Part shown: positions 34,990 to 45,877 of the stretch, in pieces
Position numbering within the stretch: position 1 is the first letter of the stretch
Layout of the letters: each line of letters opens with the position of its first letter
Source of the DNA: Quercus robur
Lineage: Eukaryota; Streptophyta; Magnoliopsida; Fagales; Fagaceae
NCBI RefSeq assembly: GCF_932294415.1
Contig: NC_065545.1
Location: 42,260,327-42,324,326, forward strand
DNA: 64,000 bases
Direction of reading: 5' to 3'
The notes under the pieces: generated by a model
Told to the model about the DNA's origin: nothing
Databases searched by the model: none
Seen by the model: only the letters and a program-made list of their open reading frames with translations
Program-made: the position numbers and the translations under genes

Positions 34990-35932
34990 TATCACCTCAT
35001 ATTGTTGGAATAAAAATGGAAACTATTACTTGAACCTTCTTATTATTTGTACCAAATAAATTTATCAATTAGAGGTAGTCCTAATTCATTAAAATTTTAA
35101 AATCACTTAATGCACGCTATATTGAAATAAAATACCAATATATATATATATATATATAAGGTTTAAAATTTTGATAATAGATTTTTAGTTGGTGTAGGAT
35201 TTAAATTTCTGAAACTTAGATGCATGTTGTATATTTTGTTAAAACACTTATTATTACTTTATCTAAATAAATCGATAAGAATAAATAAGTTGTTAGGTAA
35301 ATAAATTGATATAGAAATAAATAAGTTGTTGTCCATATCAACTGAAATTTAAATGCATGCTGCATGTTTTATTAAAACACTTATTTTTACTTTGTCTAAA
35401 GAATTTGATAAAAACAAATGAATTGTTGTCTCTATCAACTGAAATTTAAATACATGTTCTATTAAAATATTTATTGTTATCTTATCTAAAAAAATGGATA
35501 AAAACTAATAAATGAAACCTTTTGACGCAGCTACAATTTTTTTTTAAAAAAATTGCAATTTGGTGAATCAACTTGACACAATTATTGGCAACCACAATTT
35601 TTAAGCCCAATTACTTTTATTTTATTATATAATATATGTGATATGATACGATTCTACTTCATACTTCAAATCAATTTGTGTATAAATTTAAGGATGTAAT
35701 CAAGTTGTGAAAGAATAAAATAATGCAAATAATTGTAGCTTTCTGTTCATTTCAACAATAGCGTGCTTTAACATGGCTTGTCCGGTTGTCCACGAGTCAT
35801 ACTTATCGGCTTTGATTTAAAAAAAAAAAAAAATTATTATCAAGCTCGAGATCAAAGATAAAAGATATTTCATCTTTTATCAATGAAGTTTCCCTTTGGT
35901 ATAAAAAAAAAACCTCGAGATCTCTTCCAAAA
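34990..35932. other. Intergenic, upstream of the BAHD gene
   Basis: AT-rich DNA with internally repeated blocks: three related copies of a segment containing ACTGAAATTTAAAT and TATTAAAACACTTATT-like words occur between about 35200 and 35500, suggesting a decayed tandem duplication of roughly 110 bp. No gene is seen. Promoter elements for the gene at 35933 must lie here but none is distinctive. Confidence 0.5.
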
Positions 35933-37345
35933 ATGGCTCAACCCAACAGTGTAAAGGTCTTAGAGATATGCCAGATTGGTCCACCACCCAAATCAGTGCC
36001 TACCACCTATCTTCCGCTCACTTTCTTCGACATACCATGGCTTCTCTGCCGCCCCATGCAGCGCCTTTTCTTCTATGAACTCCCTTACCCTACCGACCAT
36101 TTCAAACAGACCATCCTTCCCATTCTCAAACACTCTCTCTCCCTCACTTTCCAACACTTCTTTCCCTTGGCTTCCAATCTTATATGCCCCCCACAACCCC
36201 TCAAACCCCATATCCTCTACACCGATGGAGACTCAGCCCTGTTGACCATCACCGAGTGTTTGGGCGATTTCGACCACATCGTAGCTAATTATCCACGAGA
36301 TGCCAGAGATTTACACCCCTTTGTGCCACAATTGAACCCAGCACGTGTGTTGCCTGATAACACACGTGTGGTCCCTCTCATGGCCTTGCAACTCACTGTT
36401 TATCCAAATTCAGGCATTTGTATTGGTCTCACGTTTTGCCACGTGGCAGCTGATGGAAGAGCATTCCACCATTTCATGAAATCATGGGCGTCCATTTGCA
36501 GGAAGATAATTATGGGAGACTTGGATTGCACTGACAGCAACAGCACGTTACTCCCATTTCACAATAGGGAGGTAATCAAAGACCCGAATGGACTTGAGCC
36601 CAATTTCTTAGAGGAGTGGTGGAATTGGGCTTCAACATGGAAAGAGGATACACGTCTCATCAATGACGTTCTTGCTGATAAAGTCCGGGCCACATTTGTT
36701 TTGGGTCAAGCCCATATTAAGAGACTAAAGCACATGATCACAAGTCAATGCATGGAGAAGGAGTTAGAGCCATTGCACATATCAACATTTGTGGTAACAT
36801 GTGCTCTCATTTGGGTGTATTTGATCAAATCTCAAGACAGTCCGGTAAGTAAATTTTCGGATATTGATAATGATGAGCTCTACTACTTTAATTTTGTAGC
36901 AGATTGTCGTAACCGGCTTGAATTTCCAGTACCTTCCACATATTTTGGAAATTGCCTAGCAATATGTTTTGTATCGCTTAAGAGGTGCGAGCTAGTTGGA
37001 GAAAATGGGATTTTCTCTGCTGTGAAAGCTATTGGAAACAAAGTTCGGGAATTGGAGAGTGGAGCTTTGGAAGGGGCTGAGAAATGGTTGTTAGATTGGA
37101 AAGAAATATCGGAATTGGGTCATTTTGTCACAGTTGCAGGCTCACCAAGATTAGGTGTTTATGAGACAGATTTTGGGTGGGGGAGACCCAAAAAGAGTGA
37201 AGTGGTACAAATTGATGTTTCGGGGGCTATATCTCTTGCTGAATGTGGTGATGAGGATGGTGCGATTGAGGTTGGTTTGGCACTTAGTAGGGAAAATATG
37301 GATAATTTCAATGCCATCTTTCAACATAACTTGAATCTATTATGA
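35933..37345 (+). CDS. BAHD acyltransferase, phenolic/flavonoid glucoside malonyltransferase-like
   Basis: Intronless 470-residue protein, the normal length for the family. The catalytic HXXXD motif is HVAAD at residues 170-174 and the structural DFGWG motif is intact at 413-417. YFGNC at 337-341 marks the anthocyanin/phenolic glycoside acyltransferase clade. The N-terminal MAQPNSVKVLEICQIGPPP and the LPLTFFDIPWL segment also fit that clade. These cytosolic enzymes move an acyl group, often malonyl, from CoA to a sugar hydroxyl of a glucoside; His170 is the general base. Substrate cannot be fixed from sequence. No stops or frameshifts, so it is probably functional. The next elements on either side are transposons, with no sister copy in the window. 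Confidence 0.95.
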   Translation: MAQPNSVKVLEICQIGPPPKSVPTTYLPLTFFDIPWLLCRPMQRLFFYELPYPTDHFKQTILPILKHSLSLTFQHFFPLASNLICPPQPLKPHILYTDGDSALLTITECLGDFDHIVANYPRDARDLHPFVPQLNPARVLPDNTRVVPLMALQLTVYPNSGICIGLTFCHVAADGRAFHHFMKSWASICRKIIMGDLDCTDSNSTLLPFHNREVIKDPNGLEPNFLEEWWNWASTWKEDTRLINDVLADKVRATFVLGQAHIKRLKHMITSQCMEKELEPLHISTFVVTCALIWVYLIKSQDSPVSKFSDIDNDELYYFNFVADCRNRLEFPVPSTYFGNCLAICFVSLKRCELVGENGIFSAVKAIGNKVRELESGALEGAEKWLLDWKEISELGHFVTVAGSPRLGVYETDFGWGRPKKSEVVQIDVSGAISLAECGDEDGAIEVGLALSRENMDNFNAIFQHNLNLL

Positions 37346-38129
37346 GTTTTGTTAAGCTCTAGTCCACAAAATGGATAAGATTCAAATTACTTTCATCCTA
37401 AATTTCCTTGATCAATGTTGGAAAAAAAAATCTAATTATTAGTCTCTTTTCATTGTATATATTGTTAGTGATAAAAAGGAGAAAAAATTACATTGAAAAG
37501 AAAAAAAAGTACAAAACTATCCCCACTTTTTCATGCTTATACTTTTAATAATGAGAATATAATAGAATTTTACTCTTTATCCTTCCATTTCTCCATCATC
37601 TCAACCAAAAACACATAGTAATTTCTATAATCCTACTTTTCTATCGTCAACATTTTCCATCTTTTCATTCTCTCAACCAAACAAAGTCTTAGGCTTGGCC
37701 AGCTTAATATCATTTCACCCCATGGCACATCTTCATCATCCATGTTATAGGCTGATACGAAATGAGATATCTACAATTGCCATTAGAGATGTCAACCACA
37801 ATGGCAGGATTCAAAACCAACCAAGTTGGTTCAAATGTCCATGTAACTTTTAGAAAACTGACAATAACCTAACTAACCAAAATATATAGAAATATATACA
37901 CACGTATATATGTTTAATATAAATATAAAAATAAAGGGTAAATTACGTATTTGGTTCCTATTTTTCTACACTATATTTCAATTTGGTCCATAATCTTTCA
38001 ATTGTATCAATTTGGTCTCTAACTTTTTAGTATAGTGTTAATTTAATATTTGTTGTTATCTCTTAAATGAAAATTATTGATGTGAAAAATGACCAAAATA
38101 AAAAATTAGTTTCCGTTGATATAACAATA
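37346..38129. other. Intergenic, no gene seen
   Basis: The 3' flank of the BAHD gene. Around 37935-38040, words such as GGGTAAATTACG and AATTTGGTC resemble the end of a plant DNA transposon, but no inverted partner was found nearby. Confidence 0.5.
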
Positions 38130-38430
38130 AACTAATTTTCCATGCATATGTTTCCATGGTGGTAGGCGTTGACGTGGTTTTTCTGGGGAAAAAAAAAAAG
38201 TCATGTAAAACTCGATATTAGAAAAATCGAGTTCTATACAATTTTTTTTAAAACTAAAACTCACTATTATTAGTATCGAGATCTTTGCAAATTTTTTTGT
38301 TAAAATAAAATTATGAAACTCGATATTTGTAATAGCCAATTTTTTTTTTATTGCTAAATGTAATATCGAGTTCCATGTAAACAAAAATGAGACTAACATC
38401 CCAGTTAGTTTTATTTTACCTAAAAGAGCT
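38130..38430 (-). repeat. Dispersed repeat family, copy A
   Basis: Contains repeated ATCGAGTTC/GAACTCGAT words and, on the minus strand, CGTCAACGCCTACCACCATGG. This parallels CATTGACGCCTGCCATCACGG in copy B (40062) and the matching segment of copy C (62985). The opposite orientation and low identity suggest an old family. No coding content. Confidence 0.5.
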
Positions 38431-38909
38431 GCGTGAAAACAACTTGGCAACATGATAGTAGAGATTTTTAGAGAAATTTTGTTTGACTTGAGGATTCAGA
38501 GTTAGATTTCTATCGTTTCCACGGTAATATATGTGATATTTCAAAAGATGGCTTGACTTTTTTCCAAGCCTTAATTGCATATCCCTGCAATTTCAACACA
38601 AGTTGATTCTCTTGTATCAATGTATCATACCTACATAGTCTCTTTTGCTGTTAATGTACTGTGCAAGTTTTCCTTGATTTCCACAATAAATTCAGTTTCA
38701 ATTTTCTTGGCCCTACTCTTATTGTATCATTTTTTTTCCTGCTTTCTGACTTGTAATCTTGTCTCATAGGAGCTGCATCAACAAGTCCTCTTCTCTTATA
38801 GTCTTTTTCTTCTGGGCTTAGTCGCACTGCAACTCAATATTACAGATATCAAATTCCACTTTATTATTTATTTTTTTTTTTAAATTGTAAAGAACTCGAT
38901 TATAGTACA

Positions 38910-40061
38910 CTAGTCGCTAACCCGTGCGATGCACGGGATAATTAAACAAAATTTATACATATTCACTTTTATTGGTACAATCATTTGAAAATAATTCTAA
39001 CTAATACCCAAATGTAAGAGACACATTGACTTACTATTTAAAGTAGACTTTTGAAGAATTTACACATATTGTGCAACTGAACCTTAATTTCTCATCACAA
39101 TAAAAGCATGGAAATTCAAAACATGGAAAGAAAATAAAAATTACAACAATTAATTCCATTATCTTTCATGCTATACTTTGTAATTGTACGGAATTAAGTC
39201 AACTCAATTTAAGTAGTTGTAATAAAATTGGCTTCTACTATTCTCTATTCTATAGAGATCTGAACATATTGGATTTTTCAAACAATTACCGGTATTGCAA
39301 TAAAATGATTTATTATTGAAAATAAGAAACAAAGAAAATCTGTCTATAGTTTAAGAAACACAATATACTAAAATTAAAGAGATAAAATTTTCGGAGGACA
39401 AAATATTATAGATAATTTTAGAAACAGATTATACACTTAAAATGGTTAATAATTTATAGCACTTACCCCTCACTATTAGTATACAGACACCAAGTGCGGT
39501 CGTCGTAACCCTTTGAAAAAACCTTCCCCAATTGGACCCTATCAAAAAAAAAAAAAAAAAAAACACCCAATTAACAAAATTGATCCAAAAGGGTCTAAAA
39601 AGCACACAAAATCAATTCACAAAACAAAAATATGAGACAAAGTAATTACTTTCCGCTGCCAATGAAATCGTCTTTTGTATTGATGTTCCAAACTGCAACA
39701 CTTATCTCTCTAAGGCCTTCAATTAACGAAAACACAAACTTCTCTTGGAATATCGGAGTATTATGACCATCTATACACACACACACACAAAAAACAAAAT
39801 CAGTATAACTCACTATTACTCTATAGAAGCCTAAAAAATATAAAGAGAAATTAAAGGGGTTGAATTTGATATTTACGTTTGGAGAGAGAGAGTTTGCAGA
39901 AACTGTGGCTTTATATTTCTTAACTTGAGAGAGGGGTAAGGTTGCTAGGGTTTTGAGGTGTTATAATATTTTTATTTTTATTTTTTATTTTTTAAATATT
40001 GTGCTGACGTGGAAAATTATGGTGCCAGCAGAGGTTTCGGTTTTATATATATATATATAGA
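38910..40061 (-). mobile_element. Non-autonomous Helitron
   Basis: Read on the minus strand the element begins TCTATATATATATATATAAA at 40061 and ends at CTAG (38910-38913). A perfect 7-bp hairpin, CCCGTGC-ATC-GCACGGG (38921-38937), lies 7 bases before the CTAG. The flanking bases are A and T (38909 and 40062), so it sits between A and T as Helitrons do, without a target duplication. All four diagnostics (5' TC, 3' hairpin, CTRR end, A/T insertion) are present. The 1152-bp interior is AT-rich and has no RepHel reading frame. It has split a copy of the dispersed repeat whose right part continues at 40062. Confidence 0.85.
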
Positions 40062-40300
40062 TTAGCGAGTTCCACTTAAAATAAAAATAAAAAAAATAAA
40101 AAAACTAGATTTTATTAAGTTTGAGTTCTACGTGGCATTTTTTATTTAGAAAAATCACATTGACGCCTGCCATCACGGCAAAACACGCACGGAACTCAAT
40201 ATTGCCAAATAGTTTGGAAACAATGCTAGTTTACTAAATATTTTGAAAATAAGTGGTATTTTGAAAATAGTTTGGAAACAATGCTAGTGTTTAAAATGCC
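40062..40300 (+). repeat. Dispersed repeat family, copy B (split by the Helitron)
   Basis: Shares with copy C (62985-63240) the series TAGCGAGTTCCACTT, a TGACGCCTGCCATCA-like word, AATAGTTTGGAAACAATG and GAAAATAAGTGGTATTTTG, in the same order and orientation. The left end abuts the Helitron boundary. A short internal duplication repeats the TAGTTTGGAAACAATGCTAG word at about 40209 and 40268. Confidence 0.7.
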
Positions 40301-40429
40301 TTTATTTCTCTTCGAAGTGCCTTATTCTTGATTCACTCTGCTCTGGCAGTTCCACGAATCTCAGGTCCTTCAACAGTTTCTTAAATATGGTTATAGAGCG
40401 GTGCTTAGCTGGATAGATTATTATGAGTT

Positions 40430-40666
<237 letters not shown>

Positions 40667-40890
40667 CCAATGTTATATACATTCCAAGCTCAAATTCTCA
40701 CATCTAAACTGAATCAACAATTAGGATAAGCACAAAAATAAAAGCTTCTATAAATACAGATATACCTAATACATCAAAACTCATTACTCGTAGATAAAGA
40801 AAAACTGTTTCAACATTAAAAAATAAAAAATAGCTGGAGCAAACATATAATACTGAATTTGAAATTGGAGCCAAGAATTGCCCATTAATT

Positions 40891-41112
40891 CTATTTTTGT
40901 TTCAGAACTAGAAAGATTCGGCGGGGGAAGGAGGAGGACATTGGGCGGGATCTATCAGCAGCGAATTCCCCATACAAATAAGGGCGCTTATCAATGATAC
41001 ACTCGGAAGGCTGCGAGATCGAGGTATCATTAGCTAAGAAGACTTGGCCAATCCACATGGCTGCTTGATGAACATCAGTGACGAGGACATCGTAAATTGG
41101 TCCGGGATGAAT
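40891..41112 (-). pseudogene. Unrecognised GC-rich coding-like fragment
   Basis: An island of balanced base composition in AT-rich surroundings. On the minus strand one frame is open for 73 codons between a stop at 41113-41115 and a stop at 40891-40893. It includes PIYDVLVTDVHQAAMWIG and QPSECIIDKRPYLYGEFAAD, which read like real protein. There is no start codon or good acceptor at its upstream edge. It could be the terminal exon remnant of a host gene. I do not recognise the family. Confidence 0.35.
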
Positions 41113-42448
41113 TTATTTATTAATTAATTAGTTATGTAGCAGTTTGATTTTTCTTATATCATTAATAAAATACAATTTTCTATTCAAATGAATCAAACTT
41201 GGGAATCATTCTTAAATTTAAATTCACATTTAATATTTAATGATTCAAATTTGTTATGAAGATTGGTTTTTTGACTGAAAATCCACAATTGGTTTTTCAA
41301 TAGAAAAAGGGAAGGAGTGTTTTTCAATATTTGTCATTTATGATTTTCCACTAAACAAAATAGGATCAAGTTACCATGGTATTATTTTCACTAATGTTAT
41401 ACCATTTTAACCATTTTTTTCAAACCAAAAATTTGTCAAATCCACCATCCCCACCCAATGGCGAAGCCACTTGTCCCCCAATTGTTTTTTTTAAGTGTTA
41501 AATAGATATTGTTTTTGTGAGTGGGTGTGGATGGTCCCAATTTTATTTTTTATTTTTATAAAAAAATAAGTATATATACTTAGACCTCCAAATCCTAATT
41601 AAAATTGTCATATATCTATAAATAAAATTAATTTTAAATTATATAATTTTTAAAAGAAAGTATGAGGTTCCTTATATTCATTAGAATGTAGTAATAATCC
41701 TATTAGTTGTATTATGTATATACCAATCATTTAAATTAATTAATTTTTATCAAATAAAAATATAATACATATATCTTAAAAATTAAAGGAAAAATAAAAA
41801 AAGTTTTTATTCTCCCTAATCTTAAAATGATAGGTTTTTTTTTTTAATTTATTTTATTTTATTTTATTTTATTTTTTAAGTTATTGAATCTTTTTGTCAA
41901 TTTTTGACTCAGTCACCCTTAAAAAAAAATTGACTCAATCCGTTCAACTTCAATAGGTATATTTTTTTTAGTTCAAATAAGGTTATAAAATATTTAATTT
42001 ATATCTTGAGTTCTTTATTTTATACTACTAGAATGGACTGGAATAGATAAATTCTCAACCTACCACTAAACAACACGTTATATTGAAGTTTAAAAGAAGA
42101 AAAATGAATACACAATAATTGTGTTGAAGTTTGAAAAAAAAGAATTGGTTTAAGTTCCGTGCACTGAAACCAGTCAAATGGCAACACTATCTAAAAGTAG
42201 ACACATATCACCATCTAAACGGATCTAGTACCACTGAACATTGGAACTAAGCCCGACCCCCTAAAAAATAGTAGTTATTGCATTGAAGTTAGAAAGAAAA
42301 CAATCATTAATCTATTGATGTTTTAAGTGTGTTGTGTATAGTGAAGAAAAACTAGTGGATCCACATCTTCAACACTCACAACTCGCCACGATACAAGTTG
42401 GGAAAGTTTCTGCATTACTAACCTTTCTCTTATATAATCAAACATATA
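41113..42448. other. Intergenic, no gene seen
   Basis: AT-rich, with a TTTTA repeat near 41845-41878. No supported reading frame or element boundary. Confidence 0.55.
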
Positions 42449-42453
42449 TGAAC

Positions 42454-43195
42454 TGTTGGGAAAAATTCTATATTACTGTGAATAAATTTTAGCAAGCACA
42501 GTGGAAGCACAACCACACAAAAACACAAAGATTTACGTGGAAACCCTTTTTCCTTGAAGGGAAAAATCACGGGACAAACTCCGAATAATTTCACTATATT
42601 AAATAGAGATTACAACATGTAGAGATACAACTTGAGTAAAAAAAAAACTCTCTTTTTCTTTTCACTCACTGCTCTCTTTCTCACTGTGTATTTTCTCTTA
42701 CTCTCTCTATTTTTCTTTTCTCTTTTGCTTGCTCTCACTCACGCAGCTCTTCAAGACTGCACTAGTCCTCACACTTTGGGACTTCACTTCTTTTGTTTTT
42801 TTCTCTGCACTAGCCGAATCCTCTCTATTTATTTCTTCATCTTTTCCTTCTTTTCTTCCTTTCACACTCTCCACATCAAGTCACAATAAGTGCAAGCCAC
42901 TTACTTTGACTTTGCTTCAACCAAAATCCCTTTCTTTAGCTCTCATTGGCCGAATGGCCTTGCTTGTTTTTTTCCTTTTTTCCTTTCAGCTCTGCCATAG
43001 CAGAATAACTCTTGCTTTTGCTTCTTTCTTTTCTTTCCTCCTTCAGCATTTTGGACACGCCTAAGCCAACCAACCCAATTACTAATGCTGACTTTTGTAC
43101 ATGATGAAGAAAAGATAAGAAACATTAAAGACAAGCTCATTAAATTAGCATGTCTATTACAAGTGGGCTGAACTCATGGTGCAATGCACCCAACA
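42454..43195 (-). repeat. 3' LTR of the gag-protease copia element
   Basis: Begins TGTTGGGTGCA and ends CCCAACA on the minus strand; pairs with 44861-45600. Contains long CT-rich stretches. Confidence 0.95.
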
Positions 43196-43240
43196 ATCTC
43201 CCCCTTCAGCTCACTAAGGGAGCAGATTCAACTCAATTCT

Positions 43241-44836
43241 TCAATTAGAATTTATTCCGGTCAAGCCAGCACCAAGCTCGACCTTTTTCATTATCTTCAC
43301 CAACACTGAAAAAATATCATCAAAATTAATACCTTTCATTTTCAAATAATTTATTTCATCTTGGATATCCTTAATCCAATTTCTTGGCTCCCCCTGCTCA
43401 AGAACTTCACGATCTTTCATTTCATCATTCTTCCTTGCATCATGATATTTTTCATCAAATATCACTTTTAAATCACTTTCAGGTTGAGAGAATTTTACTC
43501 TCTTGGCTGCAACACCATTACTATCAACTCTCAACTGTTGAGTTTTCTCAAAATCTTTGGCTGCATTGGACTTTTTCTTACAAGCCCTCACATGAGTCCT
43601 GTACATACCGCAACAAGCACATCCTCTTGCAATAACCAATAATCCTTTAGAAAGTTTCCATCTTCCATTGCCAAGATGGTTACTATAACCCGCTCGATCC
43701 AAAGCCAAAGTAGACAACACATTCATCCTTAAATCTGGAACATGCCGCACATCCTTCAATATCAACGTGCAACCAACATTTGTCTTGATGCATACATCAC
43801 CAATTCCCACAATTTTTGAATAACTGGAGTTACCCATTTTCACAACACCAAAGTCGCCTGCTTTGTATGTGGTGAACAACCTTTTTGTGGGGATAACATG
43901 GTGGGAAGCTGCTGAATCAACAACCCACTCAACATCATTCTTAGCAACATGCTTACATTTTTGCTCTTCAAGAGAGAGCATCAAAACATCCTCATGAAAC
44001 ACAACTGCTGCAGTATTCTTCTCATCATCATTCTTTTCATCTTTCTCTTCAGTTTGTTCTTTATTCCAATGCCAGCAGTTTCTTTTTATGTGACCCTTTT
44101 TCCCACAATGGAAACATTCTCTCATCTCTTTAAACTGAGATCTACCTTTTGACTGTGACCTGTCATTAGATTTGGCCCGATCATCAAGCCCTCTGCTTCT
44201 ATTTCTGCCCCTGTTCTCCATGACAAGAGCTTGATCTTGTGCATTGTTTAAACCAGCATCTCTTCTGCGAACCTCCTCACTTAGAATCAAATCTCAAATA
44301 TCATCATATTTGAGTTTGCTTTTTCCTGCAAAATTGCTCACTACCATTCTCATGGCCTCCCAACTGTTTGGCAAAGAAGCCAAAACAATTAATGCACAGA
44401 TCTCATCGTCAAAATCAATCTCCACAGAGGACAATTGATTTGTGATGGTGTTAAACTCATTCAGATGCTGAGCCACAGGAGTACCATCCACCATCTTCAG
44501 ATTAAATAACTTCTTCATCAGATGCACCTTATTGTTAGCTGAAGGCTTTTCATACATACTAGACAAGGCCTTCATCAGATCCACTGTAGTCTTTTCCTTC
44601 ATAACGTTGTGTGCAACTGATCTTGTTAGATTTAATCGTATAACTCTTAGCATCTGTCTATCAAGAAGACTCCATTCTTCTTCTTCCATACTATCTAGTT
44701 TCCTTCCCGAAAGAGGAAGATGTAATTTCTTCCCATACAAATAATCTTCGATTTGCATCTTCCAATAGCCAAAGTCTGTGCCGTCAAACTTCTCGATTCC
44801 TGACGTCTTTCCTTCTTCTCCGGCCATTGCTCCCAA
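43241..44836 (-). pseudogene. gag-protease polyprotein with a single nonsense codon
   Basis: One frame of 531 sense positions runs from 44836 to 43241, broken only by TGA at 44294-44296, where the YDDI-DLILSEEVRRR context shows a CGA arginine has probably become TGA. N-terminal gag (UBN2-like) reads IEKFDGTDFGYWKMQIEDYL and LMKKLFNLKM. A zinc knuckle of CX2CX4HX4C form, CFHCGKKGHIKRNC, lies at about 44078-44119. A retropepsin-like segment follows, WVVDSAASHHVIPTKRLF, with DSA where DSG is usual. After a short GAG-pre-integrase-like piece, the frame jumps to a lysine/glutamate-rich tail ending VELGAGLTGINSN. The deletion therefore removed all of integrase, RT and RNase H while keeping the frame. 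Confidence 0.9.
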
Positions 44837-44846
44837 TCGAACCTAC

Positions 44847-44858
44847 GCTCTAATACCA
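44847..44858 (-). promoter_or_regulatory. Primer-binding site of the gag-protease element
   Basis: TGGTATTAGAGC on the minus strand, two bases from the 5' LTR. It differs at one position from the usual initiator methionine tRNA complement TGGTATCAGAGC. Confidence 0.85.
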
Positions 44859-44860
44859 CT

Positions 44861-45600
44861 TGTTGGGAAAAATTCTATATTACTGTGAATAAATTTTAAC
44901 AAGCACAGTGGAAGCACAACCACACAAAAACACAAAAATTTACGTGGAAACCCTTTCTCCTTGAAGGGAAAAACCACGGGACAAACTCTGAATAATTTCA
45001 CTATATTAAATAGAGATTACAACATGTAGAGATACAACTTGAGTAAAAAAAATCTCTCTTTTTCTTTTCACTCACTGCTCTCTTTCTCACTGTGTATTTT
45101 CTCTTACTCTCTCTATTTTTCTTTTCTCTTTTGCTTGCTCTCACTCACGTAGCTCTTCAAGACTGCACTAGTCCTCACACTTTGGGACTTCACTTTTTTT
45201 TTTTTTTCTCTCTGCACTAGCCGAATCCTCTCTATTTATTTCTTCATCTTTTCCTTCTTTTCTTCCTTTCACACTCTCCACGTCAAGTCACAATAAGTGC
45301 AAGCCACTTACTTTGACTTTGCTTCAACCAAAATCTCTTTCTTTAGCTCTCATTGGCCGAATGGCCTTGCTTGTTTTTTTCCTTTTTCCTTTCAGCTCTG
45401 CCATAGCAGAATAACTCTTGCTTTTGCTTCTTTCTTTTCTTTCCTCCTTCAGCATGTTGGACGCGCCTAAGCCAACCAACCCAATTACTAATGCTGACTT
45501 TTGTACATGATGAAGAAAAGATAAGAAACATTAAAGACAAGCTCATTAAATGAGCATGTCTATTACAAGTGGGCTGAATCATGGTGCAATGCACCCAACA
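44861..45600 (-). repeat. 5' LTR of the gag-protease copia element
   Basis: Pairs with 42454-43195; TGAAC lies outside. As the LTR nearest the receptor kinase gene, its regulatory sequences are the ones most likely to influence that promoter. Confidence 0.95.
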
Positions 45601-45810
45601 TGAACAACTCACACACACACACAATGTTTGATCCAATCAACCAAAAGCTATAAGCCAAATGAAATACGTAAGTCATCCTTTATTATTCAATTCCTGGTAG
45701 TCGAAAGTTGAATTCCATTCTTCTTTTTTATTGCCGAATTGTTGAAACCCAGTCTAAGCAAGCCAAGGAGGTTATCTGCATTCTTCCGTAATGTTAGTTA
45801 AAGTGATCCC

Positions 45811-45817
45811 TATATAT
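45811..45817 (+). promoter_or_regulatory. Candidate TATA box of the LysM receptor kinase gene
   Basis: TATATAT, 67 bases upstream of the start codon at 45878. It would place transcription start near 45842 with a leader of about 35 bases. It lies only about 210 bases from the LTR boundary. Confidence 0.45.
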
Positions 45818-45877
45818 TGTAATAAGAAATAAGAAAAGCAAGCCAAACTCATTTCTGTCTTGAAACTCAAATAATCA

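Larger units (their letters stand above)
42449..45605 (-). mobile_element. Non-autonomous copia element carrying only gag and protease
   Basis: The body is 42454-45600 (3147 bp), with 742- and 740-bp LTRs that differ by only about 2-3 percent by eye and the 5-bp target duplication TGAAC at 42449-42453 and 45601-45605. It reads on the minus strand. A primer-binding site lies beside the 5' LTR, and a purine-rich AAGGGGGAGAT tract adjoins the 3' LTR at 43196-43206. Between them is one long gag-protease frame. Integrase, RT and RNase H are absent, so movement would need pol supplied by another copia element. The right end lies 272 bp from the start codon of the LysM receptor kinase. Confidence 0.94.

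Noticed and set aside
35899-35910. TATAAAAAA as TATA box of the BAHD gene
   Set aside because: It lies only 33 bases before the start codon, which would leave essentially no leader; the true promoter is probably further upstream.
37930-38050. End of a DNA transposon (GGGTAAATTACG followed by AATTTGGTC words)
   Set aside because: No inverted partner or target duplication could be found nearby.
42632-43140. Open frames of 65-111 codons in the LTR
   Set aside because: Serine/leucine/phenylalanine-rich products of CT-rich LTR sequence, repeated in the partner LTR.
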